Source: Kibdelosporangium banguiense | GTDB lineage: Bacteria; Actinomycetota; Actinomycetes; Mycobacteriales; Pseudonocardiaceae | DNA length: 64,000 bases | Direction: 5' to 3' | Assembly (NCBI RefSeq): GCF_017876405.1 | Contig: NZ_JAGINW010000001.1 | Span: forward strand, 4,415,203 to 4,479,202 | Part shown: positions 58,211 to 64,000 of the stretch, piece by piece | Layout of the letters: each line of letters starts with the position of its first letter | Position numbering within the stretch: position 1 is the stretch's first letter | The notes under the pieces: generated by a model | What the model saw: only the letters and a program-made list of their open reading frames with translations | What the model was told of the DNA's origin: nothing | Databases searched by the model: none | Program-made: the position numbers and the translations under genes

Positions 58211-59611
58211 TTACTCGGCTGCTACGCGGCGGGGGGAGGTGCGGCCGCCGTCGCGTTTGCCGCGGAAGGAGCGGTTGCCGCCGTGGGCTGAGCCGTGGCC
58301 GGCGTCGCGCTTGCTGCCGCGGTCTCGGTCGCGGTCACCGAATTTGCCGGTGCGGTCGCCGAACTTGCGGTTGCCGCCCTTGTAGCCGCCGCCTGCGCGG
58401 GGGGCCTTGGGACGGCGGGCGGGGATCTCGCGCTCGGGCACTGGCTCGCCGCTGGGGACGCGGGCGCCGGTGATGCGGATCAGTTCGGCGTCGCCTGGGC
58501 GGACCTTGATGTTGTGGGCGCGGACGCCTGCGCGTTCGGTCATCCGGCGGACGCCGTGCCGCTGGTCGTGGGTGACCAGGGTGACGACGGTGCCGGACTG
58601 GCCTGCGCGGGCGGTGCGGCCGGCGCGGTGCAGGTAGTCCTTGGGGTCGGCCGGCGGGTCGACGTGCACGACGAGGCTTACGTCGTCCACGTGGATGCCG
58701 CGGGCCGCGACGTCGGTGGCGACGAGCACGGGCGTGTGGCCGTCCTTGAACTCGGCGAGCACGCGGGTGCGGGCACCCTGGGCCTTGCCGCCGTGCAGTG
58801 CGCCGGCGTTGACACCGATCGAACGCAGCCGGGTGGCGAGCCTGTCGACGTGGTGCTTGGTGCGCACGAACATGATCGTGCGGCCCTCACGGGCGGCCAC
58901 CTCGGCGACCACGGCCGGCTTGTCCTCGCGGGAAACCAGCAGCACGTGGTGGTCCATTGTGGTCACGCTGGCGGTCGGCGGCGCGACCGAGTGGGTGACC
59001 GGGCTCTTCATGTACTGCCGGATCAGTTGGTCGACGTCGCCGTCGAGCGTCGCGGAGAACAGCAGGCGCTGGCCCGTCGGGTCGGTCAGGTCCATGATCT
59101 CGCGAACCTGGGGCAGGAAGCCCATGTCCGCCATCTGGTCGGCCTCGTCGATGGCCGTGTACAGAATGTCGTGCAGGACAACGGTGCCCTGGCGCACGTG
59201 GTCGGACAGCCGGCCCGGGGTGGCGATCAGCAGATCGACTCCGCGGCGCAGCGCCTCGGCCTGCTTGACGAAGGACATTCCGCCGACGGCGGCACGGCAC
59301 CACAGGCCGAGCGCGCGGGCCAGCGGCGACAGCGCGTCGCTCACCTGGAGGGCGAGCTCACGGGTGGGCACGAGGATCAACGCACGCGGGCGCTTCGGCT
59401 TGGCGCGGCCACCATCCAGTTGGGACAGCAGCGCGAGGCCGAAGGCGAGGGTCTTGCCGGAACCGGTCTGCGCCCGGCCCAGCACGTCCTTGCCGGCCAG
59501 GGCGTCGGGCAGCGTGGCTGCCTGGATCTCGAAGGGTTCGGTGATGCCGGCCTGGGACAGCGCGGCGAGCAACGGCTGGGGCAGGCCCAACTGGTCGAAC
59601 GTGGGTAGCAC
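58211..59611 (-). CDS. DEAD-box RNA helicase
   Basis: 466 residues. The Q motif is FEIQAATLPDALAGKDVLG, motif I AQTGSGKT, DEAD box AIDEADQMADMGF, SAT LLFSATLDG and HRAGRTARAG. The C-terminal tail of about 80 residues is Gly/Arg/Lys-rich (GGGYKGGNRKFGDRTGKFGD), an RNA-binding RGG-like tail. It unwinds RNA in ribosome assembly or cold adaptation. The 227-base upstream region (59612-59838) holds several GC-rich hairpins, perhaps a cold-responsive leader. Confidence 0.94.
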   Translation of the reverse strand: MLPTFDQLGLPQPLLAALSQAGITEPFEIQAATLPDALAGKDVLGRAQTGSGKTLAFGLALLSQLDGGRAKPKRPRALILVPTRELALQVSDALSPLARALGLWCRAAVGGMSFVKQAEALRRGVDLLIATPGRLSDHVRQGTVVLHDILYTAIDEADQMADMGFLPQVREIMDLTDPTGQRLLFSATLDGDVDQLIRQYMKSPVTHSVAPPTASVTTMDHHVLLVSREDKPAVVAEVAAREGRTIMFVRTKHHVDRLATRLRSIGVNAGALHGGKAQGARTRVLAEFKDGHTPVLVATDVAARGIHVDDVSLVVHVDPPADPKDYLHRAGRTARAGQSGTVVTLVTHDQRHGVRRMTERAGVRAHNIKVRPGDAELIRITGARVPSGEPVPEREIPARRPKAPRAGGGYKGGNRKFGDRTGKFGDRDRDRGSKRDAGHGSAHGGNRSFRGKRDGGRTSPRRVAAE

Positions 59612-59838
59612 GAAAACCTCTCGGAAGTTGGCACGTCCCGAGCAGGTTTCTCCGGCCGGACGAGCCCGGCGCGCGGCGGCGCCGATGGATGGGAAGAACC
59701 GGCGGCCCGCTGGCCGCTCGCAGTTCCTGATCAGCTTACCTGACTGCCAACACCGGATTCGAACCGATTAGTCCCGCTGTGATCTACCGTACGTTCTACG
59801 CCTGCGTACGAACCTGGTTGCCGGCAAGCGAGTCCTGC

Positions 59839-60576
59839 TCAGATCACCAGTTCCAGCGCGGCCGGGCCGGTCTGCTCCACGTGCAGATCCGCCTTGGCGG
59901 CAATGGAGATCACCGCTTTCACGGTGGCAGGTTCGCGACTCGCAGTCGACAACGCGCGGGCGAGTTTGCCTTTGTACGCTTTGTTGAAATGCGTCACGGC
60001 GAGTCGGCGGCCGTTCGCTTCCTGTGAAACAACGCGGACCGTTACCGCGCCGGGAATCTTGGCCAATCCGGCGTACGGCCCGGAACGCATGTCGATCACC
60101 AGGCCGTCCAGCCCTGCCAGAACAGGTTCCAGTACGGGCCGCCACAAAGCGCCCAACGGGCCCACGCCAGGGATCGCGCTCGACGCGGAGAGCCGATACG
60201 CGGGCACGTGATCATCCGCCCGGACAAGGCCGAACAGTGCGGACGCGACCGCGAGCCGCCCGGACGCGCGCCCAAGCTCGGCCTTGGTCATGCCCGTCAC
60301 GTCCAGAGCGTCGTAGAGCACGCCTGTGTACCGCGACAGCGCGGGCATCGTCGGCGACGACCGCAGTGCCGCGTTGCGCTCGACCTCACCGGACTGACGC
60401 TCGGAGATCCCGAGCGCGGTCAGGCTGGCGGCCACATCACCCGCCAGGTCGACAAGCGCGGAACAGAGCTTCTCCCGGACCGGGTCCAGTTCGGGGAAGG
60501 ACAGCGTGATCCGGTCGAGTGACGGGCCACTGCCGCCCTCGGCCTTGGTCTCCGACGGCGGAAGCAGCACGAGCAC
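59839..60576 (-). CDS. yaaA: Peroxide stress protein YaaA
   Basis: 245 residues of the DUF328/UPF0246 family. It begins MLVLLPPSETKAEGGSGPSL. Further motifs are ALSRYTGVLYDALD, YRLSASSAIPGVGPLG, VIDMRSGPYAGL and VTHFNKAYKGKLARAL. In E. coli YaaA lowers intracellular free iron under peroxide stress. The start is GTG 60576; it is 15 bp downstream of the VOC gene. Confidence 0.92.
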   Translation of the reverse strand: MLVLLPPSETKAEGGSGPSLDRITLSFPELDPVREKLCSALVDLAGDVAASLTALGISERQSGEVERNAALRSSPTMPALSRYTGVLYDALDVTGMTKAELGRASGRLAVASALFGLVRADDHVPAYRLSASSAIPGVGPLGALWRPVLEPVLAGLDGLVIDMRSGPYAGLAKIPGAVTVRVVSQEANGRRLAVTHFNKAYKGKLARALSTASREPATVKAVISIAAKADLHVEQTGPAALELVI

Positions 60577-60591
60577 GGCAAACGAGTGTAC

Positions 60592-60942
60592 TTACTGCTC
60601 CTGCTGGCCCACACAGAACACGTTGCCTGCCGGGTCGGCCAGCACAACCCAGCTCAGGCCGGGCATTTTCTGCTCGTCCACGATGGTCGCGCCGAGCCCG
60701 ACCAGCCGGTCGACCTCGCCTTCGCGGTCGTCGGTGTGCATGTCGAGGTGGACCCGGTTCTTGCCCACGAGCTCCTCGGGCACGCGCTGCAGGCCGAGGC
60801 CCACCGAGCCGCCGCCCCACGGCGCGAGGATGACGAAATCGCCGTTGTAGTCCTGGGACACCTCCGTGCGGAGGGCCGCTGTCCAGAATCTGGCCAGCTC
60901 ACGGGGCTCGGCGCAGTCGATGGTGACCATTACGAGTTGCAT
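60592..60942 (-). CDS. VOC family (glyoxalase-like) protein
   Basis: 116 residues from ATG 60942. One glyoxalase/bleomycin-resistance-type domain: MVTIDCAEPRELARFWTAAL, LGLQRVPEELVGKNRVHLDM, DDREGEVDRLVGLGATIVDE and VLADPAGNVFCV. It belongs to the subgroup often annotated as glyoxalase in actinomycetes. The substrate is unknown. It probably forms an operon with yaaA. Confidence 0.9.
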   Translation of the reverse strand: MQLVMVTIDCAEPRELARFWTAALRTEVSQDYNGDFVILAPWGGGSVGLGLQRVPEELVGKNRVHLDMHTDDREGEVDRLVGLGATIVDEQKMPGLSWVVLADPAGNVFCVGQQEQ

Positions 60943-61087
60943 GCTCCGCACGCTAGACCCAGCCTCTGACATTTGGGATGGCTTGGTCGCGCTGGTCGTT
61001 TACGCGCCGCAACGCGCCCGACATCGCCCCGGCCACGGCGATAACCTGCCCAGAGCGAAGATGTCGGCTGCGTGGGGCGGGGTGGAA

Positions 61088-62089
61088 ATGACCGGCTTTG
61101 GCGACCAAGCCCGTCCGAGCGGAGCGAGGACATGGACACGCACGATCGATTGGGTGAATAGGCGAATTGTCCTGATCGACCAGACCCTGTTGCCGGGCAC
61201 GCTCACCACGATCGAGATCGACACCGTCGACGAGTTGATCGACGCCATCAAACGCCTCGCGGTCCGCGGAGCGCCCGCACTCGGCGTCGCCGGGGCGTTG
61301 GGTGTCGCGTTGGCCGCCACGAACGGGTCGGATGTGCCCAAAGAGGCCGAGAAACTGCGGAAAGCCCGTCCGACGGCCGTGAACCTGGCCTGGGGAGTCG
61401 ATCGTGTACTCGCCAAGGGCAGCCCGGAGGAGATGGTCGCCGAAGCCGTCCATGTCCTCGAAGACGACATCCGGCGCAATGCGGACCTGGGCAGGAGAGG
61501 CGCGCAGTGGCTGATCGACAGGGTCGGTCCGCGCGTGAACGTCCATACGCATTGCAACGCGGGCGCGCTCGCCTGCGTTGAGTGGGGCACAGCCCTCGGT
61601 GTCGTACGTGCGCTCAAGGAGCGCGACGCGTTGGGGCATGTCTACCTGGACGAGACCCGTCCGTTGCTGCAAGGAGCACGGCTGACGGCGTGGGAGCTTG
61701 CGCAAATGGGCGTCGAGCACACGGTCGTGGTGGACTCCGCTGGGCCGACCGTCGTGGCAAGGAGGCTCGCTGACGCCGTGGTCGTCGGCGCGGACCGGAT
61801 CGCGGCCAACGGCGACGTGGTCAACAAGATCGGCACTTATCCGCTCGCCCTGGCCGCCGCTCGCGCCGGGATCCCGTTTGTCGTGGCCGCGCCGGAATCC
61901 ACGATCGACCCGCACACGCCGGACGGCGAGTCGGTGGAGATCGAGATCCGGGACGCCGCCGAGATCCTGCACCCGGACTCGCCCGGTGCCAGCAAAGCGC
62001 TGAACTACGCCTTCGACGTCACCCCGGCCGACCTGGTCACCGCGATCGTCACGGACGAACGGATCATCAATGGAAAACCGTTGGACTGA
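61088..62089 (+). CDS. mtnA: S-methyl-5-thioribose-1-phosphate isomerase
   Basis: 333 residues from ATG 61088. TIDWVNRRIVLIDQTLLPG, VRGAPALGVAGALGVAL, catalytic Cys in THCNAGALACVEWGTALG and catalytic Asp in VVVGADRIAANGDVVNKIGT are all present. It isomerises methylthioribose-1-P (and 5-deoxyribose-1-P) to the ribulose-1-P. It overlaps the aldolase-SDR gene by 20 bases. ATG 61061 is an alternative start. Confidence 0.93.
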   Translation: MTGFGDQARPSGARTWTRTIDWVNRRIVLIDQTLLPGTLTTIEIDTVDELIDAIKRLAVRGAPALGVAGALGVALAATNGSDVPKEAEKLRKARPTAVNLAWGVDRVLAKGSPEEMVAEAVHVLEDDIRRNADLGRRGAQWLIDRVGPRVNVHTHCNAGALACVEWGTALGVVRALKERDALGHVYLDETRPLLQGARLTAWELAQMGVEHTVVVDSAGPTVVARRLADAVVVGADRIAANGDVVNKIGTYPLALAAARAGIPFVVAAPESTIDPHTPDGESVEIEIRDAAEILHPDSPGASKALNYAFDVTPADLVTAIVTDERIINGKPLD

Positions 62090-63995
62090 AACGTCTCCAG
62101 ACCCGATCGACGACTGTGTGCGGGCTTCCCGGCTGCTGGGTGCCGAGCCGGATCTGGTGCTGCACGGCGGCGGCAACACCTCGGTCAAGTTGATCCAGCC
62201 GGACATCACCGGCCATGAGGTGGAAGTCCTGTACGTCAAGGGAAGCGGCTGGGACCTGGCCAGTATCGAACGCCCCGGGTTCGCGCCGTTGCGGCTGACT
62301 CGCCTGCGGCAGCTGCTGACTCTGGAATCGTTGCCGGACAACCAGATGATGAACGAACTCCGGTGTGCGCTGCTGGACGCGAAAGCGCCCGATCCGAGCG
62401 TGGAAACGTTGCTGCACGCTGTGTTGCCGCACAAGTCCGTGCTGCACAGCCATGCCGACGCGGTGATCACTTTGACCAACCTGCAGCAGCCGTTGGTCAA
62501 AGAGGTCTACGGCGACAAAGTCGTGGTGGTCCCCTATGTGATGCCCGGTTTCGGCCTGGCCCGCACGTGCGCCGAGCTGTTCCCGGGGCAGTTCACCGAC
62601 GACACCATCGGCGTGGTGCTGATGAACCACGGTCTGTTCACGTTCGGCGACACCGCCAAAGAGGCCTACGACCGGCACATCCAGCTGGTCACCGAGGCCG
62701 AGGCGTACATCAGCGGCTCATTCGCCCCCAAAGTGGCTTTCGGAGCATCCAGTGCTCCGAAAGCCACTATGGGGGCAACCTTGGAGCTTGCGAGGCTCCG
62801 CAACCAGATTGGGCCGATGATCGTGACCAGGCATACCGACGCGCAGACCATGGCCTTTGTCGGCCGGCCGGATCTCGCCGATGTCGCCACCAGGGGCCCG
62901 GCCACCCCGGACCACGTCATCCGCACCAAACGAGTCCCGCTGGTCGGTCGCGACATCGACGGCTACCGACGGGCTTATGAGCAGTACTTCCACGACAACG
63001 CGACCGCCGAGAAGATCATGCTGGACCCGTTGCCGCGCGTGATCCTGGACCCTGAGCTGGGCATGCTCACGATTGGCCGTCGCGCCAAGGACGCCGATAT
63101 CGCGGCGGACATCTACCGGCACACGATCAAGATCATCGAGGATGCCGAACGGATCGGGACATATCAGGCGTTGTCGGCCAAGGACCTGTTCGACATGGAG
63201 TACTGGGAGCTGGAGCAGGCCAAACTCAAGCTCGCCGGCGCACCCGCGGAGTTCACCGGCGAGACGGCACTGGTCACGGGAGCCGCGTCCGGCATCGGCA
63301 AGGCCTGCGTGCAGGCGCTACGGGCCAAAGGTGCGAGCGTGATCGGCCTGGACCTGACCGAGACCGACAGCGCGGCGGACTACCTCGGTCTGCAGGCCGA
63401 CGTGACCGACTCCGAGAGTGTCGCCAAGGCGATCGCGGCAGGTGTGGAGCGGTTCGGCGGGATCGACATGGTGGTGCCGTCCGCAGGCGTGTTCCCGCCC
63501 AGCACCCCGATCGCGCAGCTTGACGCCAAGACCTGGCGGCGGACGCTGGCGGTGAACACAGACGCCATCGCGGAGCTGTTCACGCAGGTCCACCCGTTGC
63601 TGAAGCTCGCGCCCAACGGCGGCAGGGTGGTCCTGATCGCGTCCAAGAACGTGCCCGCACCTGGCCCCGGAGCAGCCGCGTACTCAGCCTCGAAGGCAGC
63701 CGTGACGCAGCTGGCACGAGTCGCGGCCCTGGAGTGGGCGCCGGACCGGATCCGGGTGAACGCGGTCCATCCGGACGCCGTTTTCGACACCGGCGTCTGG
63801 ACACCGGAAGTCCTCGCGCAACGCGCCGCCCACTACGGACTCGCAATCGAGGAGTACAAGCGCCGCAACCTGTTGAGGACCGAGGTGACCAGTGCCGCGG
63901 TCGGCCGTCTGGTGGCCGAAATGTGCTCCCGGACGTTCGCGTTCACCACCGGCGCCCAGGTGCCGATCGACGGCGGGAACGAGCGCGTGGTTTAA
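62070..63995 (+). CDS. Bifunctional class II aldolase/short-chain dehydrogenase
   Basis: 641 residues. Residues 1-370 are a class II aldolase/adducin domain with LVLHGGGNTSVK, metal-binding VLHSHADAV and MNHGLFTFGDTAKEAYDRHI. Residues 395-641 form an SDR domain with TGAASGIGKACV, SAG, catalytic Ser in IASKN, YSASKAAV and VPIDGGNE. The family is known as the rhamnulose-1-phosphate aldolase/lactaldehyde dehydrogenase type. Next to mtnA it probably cleaves methylthio- or deoxyribulose-1-P. A long palindrome (62724-62776) sits in frame in the aldolase part. Confidence 0.92.
   Translation: MENRWTETSPDPIDDCVRASRLLGAEPDLVLHGGGNTSVKLIQPDITGHEVEVLYVKGSGWDLASIERPGFAPLRLTRLRQLLTLESLPDNQMMNELRCALLDAKAPDPSVETLLHAVLPHKSVLHSHADAVITLTNLQQPLVKEVYGDKVVVVPYVMPGFGLARTCAELFPGQFTDDTIGVVLMNHGLFTFGDTAKEAYDRHIQLVTEAEAYISGSFAPKVAFGASSAPKATMGATLELARLRNQIGPMIVTRHTDAQTMAFVGRPDLADVATRGPATPDHVIRTKRVPLVGRDIDGYRRAYEQYFHDNATAEKIMLDPLPRVILDPELGMLTIGRRAKDADIAADIYRHTIKIIEDAERIGTYQALSAKDLFDMEYWELEQAKLKLAGAPAEFTGETALVTGAASGIGKACVQALRAKGASVIGLDLTETDSAADYLGLQADVTDSESVAKAIAAGVERFGGIDMVVPSAGVFPPSTPIAQLDAKTWRRTLAVNTDAIAELFTQVHPLLKLAPNGGRVVLIASKNVPAPGPGAAAYSASKAAVTQLARVAALEWAPDRIRVNAVHPDAVFDTGVWTPEVLAQRAAHYGLAIEEYKRRNLLRTEVTSAAVGRLVAEMCSRTFAFTTGAQVPIDGGNERVV
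62724..62776. repeat. In-frame palindrome inside the aldolase gene
   Basis: GCCCCCA (62724-62730) plus AGTGGCTTTCGGAGCA (62732-62747) pair with TGCTCCGAAAGCCACT (62753-62768) plus TGGGGGC (62770-62776), a 23-pair stem with one A/A mismatch and a 5-base loop. It encodes about 18 residues (APKVAFGASSAPKATMGA), where the sequence looks inserted. Confidence 0.85.
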
Positions 63996-64000
63996 CCGGT

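Noticed and set aside
59745..59830. tRNA-like segment on the minus strand (TTCGAAT T-loop, pairing acceptor-like ends TGCCGGC/GTTGGCA)
   Set aside because: No D-arm or anticodon arm of normal geometry can be drawn and the length between the ends (82 nt) has no class II variable arm in place. CGTACG repeats there form a different hairpin. At best it is a degraded fragment.
1..64000. CRISPR array or rRNA operon
   Set aside because: No regularly spaced repeats of 20-40 bases and no conserved rRNA blocks were seen on reading either strand.

Overview
This window is ordinary chromosome of a high-GC Gram-positive bacterium, most likely an actinomycete of the Pseudonocardiales type (Amycolatopsis, Kibdelosporangium, Lentzea and relatives). 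The evidence is very GC-rich codon use with many GTG starts, a mycothione reductase (mycothiol is an actinobacterial thiol), a WhiG-type sigma factor, a DUF2631 protein, a DUF4081-GNAT protein and a MapB-like methionine aminopeptidase. From memory of Mycobacterium tuberculosis, the order xerC, rpsB-tsf, pyrH-frr-cdsA-rlmN, DUF2631, dxr-rip1-ispG-GNAT-PBP lipoprotein-map, mtr, cysG follows the Rv2894c to Rv2847c backbone. I could not check this by alignment. No CRISPR array, prophage, rRNA, tRNA or natural-product cluster is visible.

Layout. 1-8.4 kb: intracellular-type subtilisin, xerC, whiG, an M23 peptidase whose frame has lost its own stop, then the translation/membrane block rpsB-tsf-pyrH-frr-cdsA. 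8.5-21.9 kb is accessory: VOC protein, methyltransferase, threonine-aldolase-like PLP enzyme, PadR regulator, and a two-component system divergent from a lipoprotein/adaptor/ABC efflux operon. A secreted S37 peptidase, an orphan type II thioesterase, a cyclophilin and an ECF sigma-VOC pair follow. 22-28.3 kb: rlmN, two tandem toxin-antitoxin loci (the first with an amber codon in its antitoxin), an amphi-Trp protein, an ArsR-SRPBCC fusion on a predicted leaderless transcript, an ArsC-like protein and a large lipoprotein. 28.4-36 kb: the isoprenoid/envelope block dxr-rip1-ispG-GNAT-PBP-map. 36.2-48 kb: FadR regulator, HrpA helicase, a PBP with all three transpeptidase motifs degenerate, mycothione reductase, YbhB, M48 and M15 peptidases and a trypsin. 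48-56 kb: bioF, a CobM-like enzyme with a histone-H1-like tail, a LmbE deacetylase, PhoX, SDR, half a sugar ABC ATPase with a DeoR regulator, and a TnpB remnant. 56-64 kb: hydrolase, CysG-type siroheme synthase, DEAD helicase, YaaA, and mtnA overlapping a fused aldolase-dehydrogenase.

Several genes form clear units. The sensor kinase/response regulator probably controls the divergent efflux operon through an 11-bp-spaced direct repeat. The ECF sigma gene overlaps its VOC partner by an ATGA. The DeoR protein probably binds two matching operators, one before itself and one before the ABC gene. mtnA and the aldolase-SDR look like a salvage branch for 5-deoxyribose or methylthioribose phosphates.

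The items most worth a second look are the amber-interrupted antitoxin with intact operator and toxin (23.1-23.8 kb), the PBP with a dead transpeptidase domain (41-42.8 kb), the long palindrome in frame inside the aldolase gene (62.7 kb), the CobM-tail fusion (49.5-50.6 kb), the TnpB remnant with its right-end hairpin next to the deoR operator (55.1-55.9 kb), and two related intergenic elements carrying DnaA-box-like sites (28.2 and 36.0 kb). I see no complete, wholly new multi-gene system; the novelty is in these local oddities.
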